33,852 nt of DNA, taken from contig JALEIR010000005.1 in NCBI GenBank assembly GCA_022769665.1, positions 1 to 33,852 of the forward strand, in the 5' to 3' direction. The stretch comes from Lachnospiraceae bacterium (GTDB lineage Bacteria > Bacillota > Clostridia > Lachnospirales > Lachnospiraceae). Under the pieces are notes generated by a model, which was given only the letters and a program-made list of their open reading frames with translations, did not search any database and was not told where the DNA came from. Position 1 is the stretch's first letter. Every line of letters begins with the position of its first letter. Positions 27,481-33,852 of the stretch are shown in pieces. Made by a program: the position numbers and the translations under genes.

Positions 27481-28343
27481 GATTTGTGATAGTTACGGGT
27501 ATGAGCGGCGGCGGAAAGAGTACTGCGCTGAAGATGCTGGAGGATGCGGGATTTTATTGTGTGGATAACCTTCCCGTTTCACTCATTGAGAAATTTGTAG
27601 AATTGATTTCCATGCCTAACAGTGAAATCAGCAAGGTTGCTTTGGGATTGGATGTGCGTACCGACCAGTCTTTTGAGGACACTACCAGAATATTGAAGCA
27701 GCTGAAACAGAAGGGGTATAAATTCGAGATTCTGTTTATGGAGGCGGGCGAGAATGTCCTGATAAAGCGATATAAGGAGACACGACGTGTTCACCCTCTG
27801 GCTTTGGACGGCAGAGTGGAAGACGGTGTCAGGATGGAACGTAAGGTATTGGAGAATGTACGGCGCAACGCTGATTATGTCATTGATACCTCGAATCTTC
27901 TGACAAGAGAATTGAAGGAAGAGCTTGACCGAATTTTTGTGGAGAACGGAGAATATAATAGTCTCATGGTGACGGTGATGTCCTTTGGCTTCAAGTACGG
28001 TATCCCTGCAGATGCGGACCTTGTGTTTGATGTGCGGTTTCTTCCGAACCCTTTTTATATTGACGAACTGAAGGAGAAGACCGGAAATGACAAAGAGGTT
28101 CAGGATTATGTCATGAATCATGCGGAATCGGAGGCTTTTATGAATAAGCTGACAGATATGATACAGTTTTTGATTCCGAATTACGTGAAGGAAGGTAAAA
28201 ACCGTCTGGTGATTGCTATCGGTTGTACCGGAGGAAAGCACAGAAGCGTTACTCTTGCAAATGAATTGTACAAGCGTATGAAAGACAAAGGAAACTACGG
28301 TATGAAGCTTTACCATCGTGATGTGGGAAACAGGAGCAAATAA
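27477..28343 (+). CDS. rapZ: RNase adapter/nucleotide-binding protein RapZ (YvcJ family)
   Basis: The 288-residue P-loop protein belongs to the RapZ/YvcJ family. It has GMSGGGKST near the N-terminus, the conserved FMEAGENVLIKRYKETRRVHPL segment, and a C-terminal region with VMSFGFKYGIPADADLVFDVRFLPNP and IGCTGGKHRSV. In Escherichia coli the homologue controls decay of a small RNA that sets GlmS levels; in Bacillus YvcJ binds nucleotides and affects competence. The link to amino-sugar supply would fit its place behind murB (inference). The start overlaps the murB stop as ATGA. Confidence 0.94.
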   Translation: MRFVIVTGMSGGGKSTALKMLEDAGFYCVDNLPVSLIEKFVELISMPNSEISKVALGLDVRTDQSFEDTTRILKQLKQKGYKFEILFMEAGENVLIKRYKETRRVHPLALDGRVEDGVRMERKVLENVRRNADYVIDTSNLLTRELKEELDRIFVENGEYNSLMVTVMSFGFKYGIPADADLVFDVRFLPNPFYIDELKEKTGNDKEVQDYVMNHAESEAFMNKLTDMIQFLIPNYVKEGKNRLVIAIGCTGGKHRSVTLANELYKRMKDKGNYGMKLYHRDVGNRSK

Positions 28344-28359
28344 CGCGAAAGGCGGGGAA

Positions 28360-29229
28360 ATGTCATTTTCAAGTGAAGTGAAGGAAGAACTTGCAAAGCA
28401 TATCAGTCCGGCAAGGCATTGTCAGATTGCGGAATTGGCAGCAATTATGAACTTTTGCGGACAGTACGGAAGGGATGAAAAGGGAAATTATACCATAGGA
28501 TTTCAGACCGAAAATGAAGCTGTCGTCAGAAAAGGCTTTACATTATTGAAAAAAACATATAATATAGAAGCTGATTCTGTGCTGAGTCTGTCTGACGTGC
28601 AGGGTATTTTGCAAAAGATTGGTAATTTGGAAGAGCCGGTAAGCCGGCTGCTGATGAAAAATTCCTGTTGCAAGAGGGCCTTTTTACGAGGAGCCTTCTT
28701 GAGTGTCGGCTCTATGAGTGACCCGGCAAAGGGATACCACTTGGAATTTGATTGTACGGATGAGAGAAAAGCAGAACAACTTCAGGAAGTGATGCAAGCC
28801 TTTGATATCGAATCCAAAATTATACTTCGAAAGAAGTATTATGTGGTTTATCTGAAAGAGGGCTCGGGGATTGTAGATTTGCTGAATGTCTGTGAAGCAC
28901 CGATTTCATTGATGAATCTGGAGAATCTTCGCATCCTGAAAGAGATGAGAAATTCCGTAAACAGAAGAGTGAACTGTGAAACAGCCAATATTACGAAGAC
29001 AGTGAATGCCGCTACAAGACAGGTGGAGGATATAGAGTTCTTGAGAGTTCATTATGGATTTCAGAATCTTTCGGAGTCTTTACGTGAAATGGCTGAGATC
29101 CGTCTGGAAAATCCTGATGCTCCGCTGAAGGAACTGGGAGAGTATTTCCATCCCCCAATCGGAAAGTCGGGAGTCAACCATAGATTGCGCAAGCTCAGCC
29201 AGCTTGCCGAAAATGTAAGGGGACAATAG
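28360..29229 (+). CDS. whiA: DNA-binding protein WhiA
   Basis: The 289-residue protein has the WhiA arrangement: two LAGLIDADG-like halves with RGAFLSVGSMSDP in the first part, then a C-terminal helix-turn-helix (ANITKTVNAA to SGVNHRLRKL). In Streptomyces it controls sporulation; in Bacillus it binds the nucleoid and affects cell division and chromosome segregation. The catalytic acids of homing endonucleases are lost in the family. The ATG at 28360 has AAGGCGGGG upstream; a longer start at 28318 inside rapZ is not supported. It follows rapZ by 16 bases. Confidence 0.95.
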   Translation: MSFSSEVKEELAKHISPARHCQIAELAAIMNFCGQYGRDEKGNYTIGFQTENEAVVRKGFTLLKKTYNIEADSVLSLSDVQGILQKIGNLEEPVSRLLMKNSCCKRAFLRGAFLSVGSMSDPAKGYHLEFDCTDERKAEQLQEVMQAFDIESKIILRKKYYVVYLKEGSGIVDLLNVCEAPISLMNLENLRILKEMRNSVNRRVNCETANITKTVNAATRQVEDIEFLRVHYGFQNLSESLREMAEIRLENPDAPLKELGEYFHPPIGKSGVNHRLRKLSQLAENVRGQ

Positions 29230-29255
29230 AAATTCCCAAAAAGAGGAGGAACATT

Positions 29256-29516
29256 ATGACAAAAAGGAGTATTCGGATTAATCTGCAGAGCGGTCTGGAG
29301 GCCAGCCCCGTAGCACTGTTGGTACAGGAAGCCAGCAAGTATGAGAGCACCATCTATATCCAGTCGGGCGACAAAAGAGTAAATGCCAAAAGTATTATGG
29401 GTATGATGAGCCTGGGACTTGATAACGGAGAACAGCTGGAGGTTACCGCAGAGGGAACCGATGAAGAGGCAGCTGTAGAAGGCATCGAACATTTCCTCAG
29501 CAGGAAAGAGGCTTAA
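29256..29516 (+). CDS. crh: Crh-like HPr-family protein lacking His15
   Basis: The 86-residue protein has the HPr fold and length. In HPr the motif GLHARPA carries His15, which accepts phosphate from enzyme I; here it reads GLEASPVA, with Glu15 and Ser17 in place of His and Arg. The second site is intact: KSIMGMMSLG puts a serine exactly at position 46, the target of HPr kinase. This is the pattern of Bacillus Crh, which has Gln15 and acts only in regulation. The position after whiA is also that of crh in Bacillus subtilis. It should therefore be unable to carry sugar phosphate but could be a Ser46-P cofactor for a CcpA-type regulator (inference). AGAGGAGG precedes the ATG. Confidence 0.88.
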   Translation: MTKRSIRINLQSGLEASPVALLVQEASKYESTIYIQSGDKRVNAKSIMGMMSLGLDNGEQLEVTAEGTDEEAAVEGIEHFLSRKEA

Positions 29517-29544
29517 GATAAGGACATTCTGAAATTTGAGGGAG

Positions 29545-29578
29545 GCGGAATCAAGGTACGGAGTTGATTCTGCTTTTT
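29545..29578 (+). terminator. Terminator of the hprK-crh cluster
   Basis: GCGGAATCAA (29545-29554) pairs with TTGATTCTGC (29564-29573), with one G-T wobble and a 9-nt loop, followed by TTTTT. Confidence 0.87.
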
Positions 29579-29623
29579 GTTTCTATGGGAGAAAACGATT
29601 TCAGATTTTGAGGAGGAGTATAT

Positions 29624-30508
29624 ATGGGAAAAAAACTTCTTTTCGTGTATAATCCCAAAGCCGGGAAAGCACAAATCAAAAACAAGCTTGCGGATATATT
29701 AAATATCTTTGCGGAAGCAGAGTATGAGATTACGGTGGCTCCTACCCGGGGACATGATGATGCCAGGAGGATTGTGGAAAATCGCAGCCATGATTATGAA
29801 TTGGTGGTGTGCAGCGGTGGTGACGGCACATTGGATGAAACAGTGACGGGTATGATGCAAAGCGGGTTTCAAACACCCATTGGCTACATCCCGGCAGGAA
29901 GTACCAATGATTTCGGCGGAAGCCTCGGCCTGCCAAAGAATATGGTTCGGGCGGCAGAAATTGCCGTAAAAGGGAAAGACTTTTCCTGTGATGTCGGTTC
30001 CTTTAACAAGGATATCTTTGTATATATCGCAGCTTTTGGACTTTTTACGGATGTATCTTATGAGACGGATCAGGAAGTCAAAAATGTATTGGGACATATG
30101 GCTTATCTTCTGGAAGGGATGAAACGTCTGTCTGCGGTGCGTTCTTACCCTATGAGAGTAGAATACGAGGATAATATTATTGTTGATGATTTCATTTTCG
30201 GTATGATTACAAATTCTGTGTCTGTTGGCGGCTTTAAGAATATTACAGGCAAAAATGTGAAGCTGGACGACGGGGTGTTTGAGGTAACATTGATCAAGAA
30301 ACCCAGGAATCCGGTTGAACTCAACAACATTATGATATCTCTTTTGAACAGGGATATTGATACAAATGCCATGTATTGTTTCCGGACATCCAAACTGATT
30401 CTGGATGCACTCGAGCCGGTGCCCTGGACATTGGATGGTGAAAACGGAGGAAGCCATAAGAGGGTGGAAATCAGTAATATCTGTAAGGGAATTGATATCA
30501 GAGTATGA
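29624..30508 (+). CDS. Diacylglycerol kinase family lipid kinase (YegS/BmrU type)
   Basis: The 294-residue protein belongs to the DAGK catalytic-domain family. The start FVYNPKAGKAQ, the nucleotide-binding CSGGDGTLDE motif and the following IPAGSTNDFGGSLG segment are characteristic, and the C-terminal beta-sandwich ends with LDGENGG. It probably phosphorylates diacylglycerol or a related lipid at the membrane surface, but the exact lipid cannot be read from sequence. GAGGAGG lies a few bases before the ATG. It is separated from crh by a terminator, so a promoter of its own must lie in 29579-29623 or read-through must occur. Confidence 0.9.
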   Translation: MGKKLLFVYNPKAGKAQIKNKLADILNIFAEAEYEITVAPTRGHDDARRIVENRSHDYELVVCSGGDGTLDETVTGMMQSGFQTPIGYIPAGSTNDFGGSLGLPKNMVRAAEIAVKGKDFSCDVGSFNKDIFVYIAAFGLFTDVSYETDQEVKNVLGHMAYLLEGMKRLSAVRSYPMRVEYEDNIIVDDFIFGMITNSVSVGGFKNITGKNVKLDDGVFEVTLIKKPRNPVELNNIMISLLNRDIDTNAMYCFRTSKLILDALEPVPWTLDGENGGSHKRVEISNICKGIDIRV

Positions 30509-30530
30509 TAATTAAGGAATTGATAATTTT

Positions 30531-30572
30531 TTGACAATATATCTTCCCTTTTGGGGAAAATTGTGATATATT
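30531..30572 (+). promoter_or_regulatory. Probable fba promoter region (exact boxes uncertain)
   Basis: A consensus TTGACA lies at 30531-30536, but no -10 box is found 16-18 bases later. TATATT at 30567-30572 could be a -10 box paired with a poor TTCCCT at 30544-30549 (17-base spacing). Between them a small hairpin TTCCC-TTTT-GGGGAA is seen that could end the lipid-kinase transcript. A promoter is expected for this glycolytic gene. Confidence 0.35.
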
Positions 30573-30681
30573 TAACGCGGATGCAATTATTCGCCGTGGG
30601 ATGGACTCCTTACAGAAACAGGAGAAACCGCTGCGGTGGAATAATGAAGATAAAAGAAAAGATAAAACGGAGGTAAGTAAC

Positions 30682-31545
30682 ATGTTAGTTTCTGCAACAG
30701 AAATGCTGAAAAAAGCAAAAGCAGGCCATTATGCAGTAGGCCAGTTCAACATCAACAACCTGGAGTGGACAAAGGCAATTCTTTTGACCGCAAAGGAAAA
30801 CAGATCTCCCGTAATCCTTGGTGTTTCCGAGGGTGCCGGAAAATACATGGGCGGCTATGACGTGGTTGTAGGTATGGTGAACGGACTGCTCAAGGATCTT
30901 GACATTGACGTTCCTGTAGCACTTCATCTTGACCATGGTACTTTTGAAGGCTGTTATAAGTGTATCGAGGCAGGCTTCTCTTCCATTATGTTTGATGGCT
31001 CTCATTATCCCATTGATGAGAACATTGCAAAGACTACAGAGCTGGTAAAGGTCGCTCATGGCAAGGGAATGTCTATCGAGGCTGAGGTTGGTTCCATCGG
31101 CGGCGAAGAAGACGGTGTTGTAGGTATGGGCGAGTGTGCAGACCCCAACGAGTGCAAGCAGATTGCGGATTTGGGTGTAGATTTCCTGGCAGCAGGTATT
31201 GGAAATATCCACGGTAAGTATCCCGCAAACTGGAAGGGATTGAGCTTTGAGACTCTGGATGCCGTACAGCAGAAGACCGGCGAGCTTCCTCTGGTTCTTC
31301 ACGGCGGCACCGGCATTCCTGCAGATATGATTAAGAAGGCGATTACTCTTGGCGTTGCAAAGATTAACGTGAATACCGAGTGCCAGCTGTCATTTGCAGA
31401 GGCTACCCGTAAGTACATTGAGGCAGGCAAGGATTTGGAAGGCAAGGGATTCGACCCTCGTAAACTTCTGGCTCCCGGTTTTGAGGCCATCAAGGCTACC
31501 GTTAAGGAGAAAATGGAGCTGTTCGGTTCCGTGGGAAGAGCATAA
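30682..31545 (+). CDS. fba: Fructose-bisphosphate aldolase, class II
   Basis: The 287-residue zinc enzyme cleaves fructose-1,6-bisphosphate to dihydroxyacetone phosphate and glyceraldehyde-3-phosphate in glycolysis. The metal and catalytic segment LHLDHGTFEG (Asp84, His85) is followed by the EAEVGSIGGEEDGV loop, zinc ligands in GNIHGKY and VLHGGTG, and NVNTECQ. All family landmarks are present. The start at 30682 is fixed by ACGGAGGTAAG; an in-frame extension to 30601 is rejected. Codon choice looks more biased (many GGT, GTT, AAG) than in its neighbours, in line with high expression. A strong terminator follows. Confidence 0.96.
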   Translation: MLVSATEMLKKAKAGHYAVGQFNINNLEWTKAILLTAKENRSPVILGVSEGAGKYMGGYDVVVGMVNGLLKDLDIDVPVALHLDHGTFEGCYKCIEAGFSSIMFDGSHYPIDENIAKTTELVKVAHGKGMSIEAEVGSIGGEEDGVVGMGECADPNECKQIADLGVDFLAAGIGNIHGKYPANWKGLSFETLDAVQQKTGELPLVLHGGTGIPADMIKKAITLGVAKINVNTECQLSFAEATRKYIEAGKDLEGKGFDPRKLLAPGFEAIKATVKEKMELFGSVGRA

Positions 31546-31558
31546 GATTTATTTGATT

Positions 31559-31643
31559 GATATGGAACATGTCGGAGCCGGCACTGCATACTGCAGCGCC
31601 GGCTCCGGTTTTGTTTATATAAGCTTTTACCTTGTTCCATATC
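31559..31643. repeat. 11-bp inverted repeat flanking the fba terminator
   Basis: GATATGGAACA (31559-31569) and TGTTCCATATC (31633-31643) are perfect reverse complements on either side of the terminator, 63 bases apart. Together they could make a long two-part stem. Confidence 0.6.
31573..31616 (+). terminator. Terminator of fba
   Basis: CGGAGCCGGC (31573-31582) pairs perfectly with GCCGGCTCCG (31598-31607); the loop holds a second CTGCA/TGCAG helix. GTTTTGTTT follows. It is flanked by a further 11-bp inverted repeat. Confidence 0.9.
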
Positions 31644-31655
31644 GACTGAAATCAT

Positions 31656-32294
31656 TTATTGATAGTTTTTTCTGACCTCATTTACACCCATGTAGATTAC
31701 ATTTCTCTGAGGTTTGATGCCGCTTCTTTGAAAGAGCTCTCTGACGGTAACAAATTCATATCCCTGCTTCTTTAATTCCGGTATGATTGTTTTAATTGCT
31801 TCAACTGTGTTGGTATTATCCTTCATATCATGAAGCAGGACTATAAAACCGGGATTCGCATCATGAAGTACTCTGTCAATTCGCTCCTGTGCCGTAACGG
31901 AAGGTACCCAGTCTTCACATCCGTACCCGCAGATAAAGCCCAAATCAATGAGATCATACATCTTTTGATCATAATCAATATATGGCGGTCTGAAGAATTC
32001 CGGCTTCTCTCCGGTAATCTCTTCAATGAGGTCAGAGGTATACCGGATTTCCTCAACAATTTCCTTTTCGTTTTGCTTCGGCATGGATTGATGGGTCTTT
32101 GAGTGATTTTCAACAGAACATCCCATATCGTGGGCGCGTTTCACCAGGTAACGGGTTTCAGCGGTAATTTGCTGACCAATGAGGAAAAAGCTTGCTACAA
32201 CTTCATTTTCCTGCAAAATATCAAGGACCTGATCTGTGATTCCAACGGTCGGGCCATCATCAAAGGTTAATGCCACTAATTTTTTGTCGGACAT
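31656..32294 (-). CDS. Polysaccharide deacetylase (NodB domain), no signal peptide
   Basis: The 212-residue protein is a carbohydrate esterase 4 (NodB) domain and little else. Motif 1 TFDDGP (residues 10-15, with Asp12 and Asp13), motif 2 HSKTH (His64 and His68) and RPPY are present. A late VLLHD segment supplies the last catalytic histidine. Such enzymes remove N-acetyl groups from peptidoglycan, chitin-type oligomers or related sugars. Unusually for wall-modifying members, there is no signal peptide or membrane anchor, so a cytoplasmic substrate is possible (inference). Two starts are three codons... apart in effect two codons: ATG at 32300 lies too close to AGAGGA, so the ATG at 32294 is preferred. 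Confidence 0.87.
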   Translation of the reverse strand: MSDKKLVALTFDDGPTVGITDQVLDILQENEVVASFFLIGQQITAETRYLVKRAHDMGCSVENHSKTHQSMPKQNEKEIVEEIRYTSDLIEEITGEKPEFFRPPYIDYDQKMYDLIDLGFICGYGCEDWVPSVTAQERIDRVLHDANPGFIVLLHDMKDNTNTVEAIKTIIPELKKQGYEFVTVRELFQRSGIKPQRNVIYMGVNEVRKNYQ

Positions 32295-32405
32295 GTTCAT
32301 ATTCCTCTTTTCTTGTCTTAATTATTTCCTGTTGTGTCTCCGTATTCTATTTTCCCGATTAGTTCAATGAATCGTATATACAAAATTGGGTCACTAAGGG
32401 GATGA

Positions 32406-33113
32406 CTATTTCTCCCTGAGGTAGGCCAGAAGCTGTTCAAAACTGCCGTGGGGATAGACAGATATATCTTTCTGTTCCCGGTTAATCATGCAGTCCGTGA
32501 GAAGAAATACATCCATTCCGACAGAAGCTGCTATCATATCCTCCGTCACATCATTTCCCACCATGAGGCAATCCTCCGGTTGTATATTCAGCTTATTCAG
32601 GATATCCCGATAATAATCAGGGTTGGGCTTGCAGTATCCTGTATTCTCATAGGTGGTATATAGTTCAAAGTCTTCCGGCTCCAGACCTGCCCAACGAATT
32701 CGACTCTCTGTGGCAATGGAGGGAAAAATGGGATTTGTGGCCAGAACAACTCTGACTTCTGCCTGTTTTATGGCGTGCACGGTCTCAGAAGCCAGGGGGT
32801 TAAAGCCGCAGCATTCTTTTGCATTTTGAAAATCTTTCGCGTAAAAATCCTCAAACAAAGGCTTGTCCGAATCTGCTTTTTCTCCGTATGTTTCTCTGAA
32901 CTTTTCCCAGAAGGCTTCTTCATTGGAACGGCTGCCGTCATTTTTGACCATGGCAGCGGTGCCTGCCCAGATGGTATCTACAAGCTGTTTGGGTTCGTAA
33001 CCGTAAGGGGCAAGTTTTGCGGCCAGAAGTTTGAAATAGCCCTTAGTAAACTCATCCTGATCCATGGGAAGCAGGGTTCCGTCCAAGTCAAATAAAACCA
33101 TTTGATAATTCAT
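32406..33113 (-). CDS. HAD family hydrolase (phosphatase-like)
   Basis: The 235-residue protein has the haloacid dehalogenase fold. The nucleophile motif FDLDGT holds Asp9 and Asp11, motif II is LATNP, the lysine of motif III is in GYCKPNPDYY, and motif IV is MVGNDVTEDM. A helical cap lies between motifs I and II. It should be a cytoplasmic phosphatase on a small phosphorylated metabolite, but the substrate is unknown. AAGGAA before the ATG sets the start. It is followed on the same strand, after about 110 bases, by the deacetylase gene; I see no strong terminator between them. Confidence 0.9.
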   Translation of the reverse strand: MNYQMVLFDLDGTLLPMDQDEFTKGYFKLLAAKLAPYGYEPKQLVDTIWAGTAAMVKNDGSRSNEEAFWEKFRETYGEKADSDKPLFEDFYAKDFQNAKECCGFNPLASETVHAIKQAEVRVVLATNPIFPSIATESRIRWAGLEPEDFELYTTYENTGYCKPNPDYYRDILNKLNIQPEDCLMVGNDVTEDMIAASVGMDVFLLTDCMINREQKDISVYPHGSFEQLLAYLREK

Positions 33114-33157
33114 GTATTAATTCCTTTCTTCTGTGAATAAAAGCAGGCTATTTATAC

Positions 33158-33186
33158 ATTTTAACCGTATTAAACAGGAAAATCAA
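33158..33186 (-). promoter_or_regulatory. Promoter of the HAD hydrolase gene
   Basis: Read on the minus strand, TTGATT (33186-33181) and TAAAAT (33163-33158) are spaced by 17 bases, about 45 bases before the start codon. Confidence 0.62.
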
Positions 33187-33192
33187 GCAATG

Positions 33193-33410
33193 AGTATGTT
33201 AAACCGCTATATATATGGAAAGCTGTTAAAGTTACCATATAAGTATGAAAAGCCGCTATAACTATCATATGAATATGCAAGGCTGCTAAAAGTTACCATA
33301 TAAGTATAAAAGCCGCTGAAACTATCGTATGAATATACAAAACTGCTACAAGAGCGTGAGAAGCCGCTTTAGATATCGCATGAAAATATAAGGCTGCTAC
33401 ATTACGAAAT
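33193..33410. repeat. Degenerate AT-rich direct repeats (about 50-60 bp, four copies)
   Basis: Copies begin near 33193, 33242, 33303 and 33354. Shared blocks are AGTATGAAAAGCCGCT, then ACTATC.TATGAATAT, then AAGGCTGCTAAAAGTTACC. The CCGCT block ends at 33208, 33257, 33317 and 33368, so spacing is 49, 60 and 51 bases. The first copy lacks part of the middle block and the last two are more diverged. No credible gene lies in 33114-33453. Confidence 0.7.
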
Positions 33411-33453
33411 GCGGAGAATGGAATGATTACTTTATGAGACGAAATAATGGTTT

Positions 33454-33852
33454 GTAATCCTGAGCAAAGAGTCATCGGGGTATGGAGAGGGAAAGTTGCA
33501 GTGCTGTACCCCGCCGCGAGGGAACAGCGGGGTAAGGAGAGGGAAAGTGGCAGTTCTGTACCCCGCCGCGAGGGAACATCGGGGTATGGAGAGGGAAAGT
33601 TGCAGTTCTGTACCCCGGCGCGAGGGAACAGCGGGGTATGGAGAGGGAAAGTTGCAATTCTGTACCCCGCCGCGAGGGAACAGCGGGGTATGGAGAGGGA
33701 AAGTGGCAGTTCTGTACCCCGGCGCGAGGGAACAGCGGGGTATGGAGAGGAAAAGTGGCAGTTTTGTACCCCGCCGCAAAGAAGCAACGGGGTATGGAGA
33801 GGGAAAGTTGCAGTTCTGTACCCCGGCGCGAGGGAACAGCGGGGTAAGGAGA
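33454..33852. repeat. 52-bp tandem repeat array, runs past the window end
   Basis: Eight units with an exact 52-base period start at 33454, 33506, 33558, 33610, 33662, 33714, 33766 and 33818; the first is degenerate in its left half and the last is cut at 35 bases by the window end. Each unit opens with GTACCCCGCCGCGAGGGAAC and closes with GGAGAGGGAAAGTTGCAGT plus TCT. Copies differ at a few positions only, mainly C or G at unit base 9, T or G at base 44, and T or A at base 30. TACCCCG and CGGGGTA form a 7-8 bp hairpin in every unit from the second on. Short ORFs through the array are not believed. Confidence 0.95.

Noticed and set aside
30531..30536. Consensus TTGACA as the definite fba -35 box
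   Set aside because: No -10 box is found at 16-18 bases spacing, so it is kept only as part of an uncertain promoter region.
33293..33847. Proline/arginine-rich ORFs on both strands across the tandem array
   Set aside because: The unit is 52 bases, not a multiple of three, and the minus-strand unit has no stop in any frame, so long ORFs arise automatically. They lack ribosome sites.
33454..33852. CRISPR array interpretation of the 52-bp repeats
   Set aside because: The would-be spacers (about 23 bases) are as conserved as the would-be repeats, the period is fully tandem, and no cas gene is nearby.

Overview
The window reads as chromosomal DNA of a Clostridia bacterium, most likely Lachnospiraceae. 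This is inferred from AGGAGG-type ribosome sites, sigma-A type promoters, a T-box in front of a type-3 (archaeal-like) ProS, and the block hprK-glcK-murB-rapZ-whiA-HPr. I see no transposase, integrase, prophage gene, CRISPR array, rRNA or tRNA. It looks like core chromosome that ends in a repeat-rich intergenic region.

Layout. 1-2284: a terminator, an unrecognised 74-codon gene, an aromatic acid exporter-like membrane protein and a LacX-like aldose epimerase. 2285-8336: an oligopeptide ABC transporter in the order oppA-oppB-oppC-oppD-oppF, with a promoter before oppA and a hairpin between oppA and oppB. 8337-13177: a proline T-box and proS, then two alpha/beta hydrolases of different subfamilies and a DEDDh exonuclease with a C-terminal cysteine cluster. 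13174-14667 (minus): a D,D-carboxypeptidase that overlaps the exonuclease tail to tail. 14820-16704: trmB, trxA and a YitT-family membrane protein. 16784-19958 (minus): pyrG and a DUF1846 gene. 20189-24499: ftsH and uvrC. 24608-29516: hprK, glcK, murB, rapZ, whiA and a Crh-like HPr. 29624-31545: a lipid kinase and class II fructose-bisphosphate aldolase. 31656-33113 (minus): a polysaccharide deacetylase and a HAD phosphatase. 33114-33852: no convincing gene, but a degenerate AT-rich repeat cluster followed by a 52-bp tandem array that runs off the window.

How the genes fit together. The 24.6-29.5 kb block joins carbon regulation (HprK with an HPr-like protein that keeps Ser46 but has Glu where His15 should be), glucose phosphorylation (GlcK), cell-wall precursor synthesis (MurB) and the RapZ/WhiA regulators. 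The rapZ-whiA-crh part matches the order known from Bacillus subtilis, except that yvcK is not between rapZ and whiA. The Opp system feeds peptides to the cell, and proS is placed under control of uncharged tRNA-Pro.

Most worth a second look: the 52-bp hairpin-bearing tandem array at the right edge, the His15-less HPr next to HprK, the terminator that contains the stop codons of two convergent genes, and the divergent promoters with overlapping -35 boxes at 14.7 kb. I did not find a clear new multi-gene defence or metabolic system.
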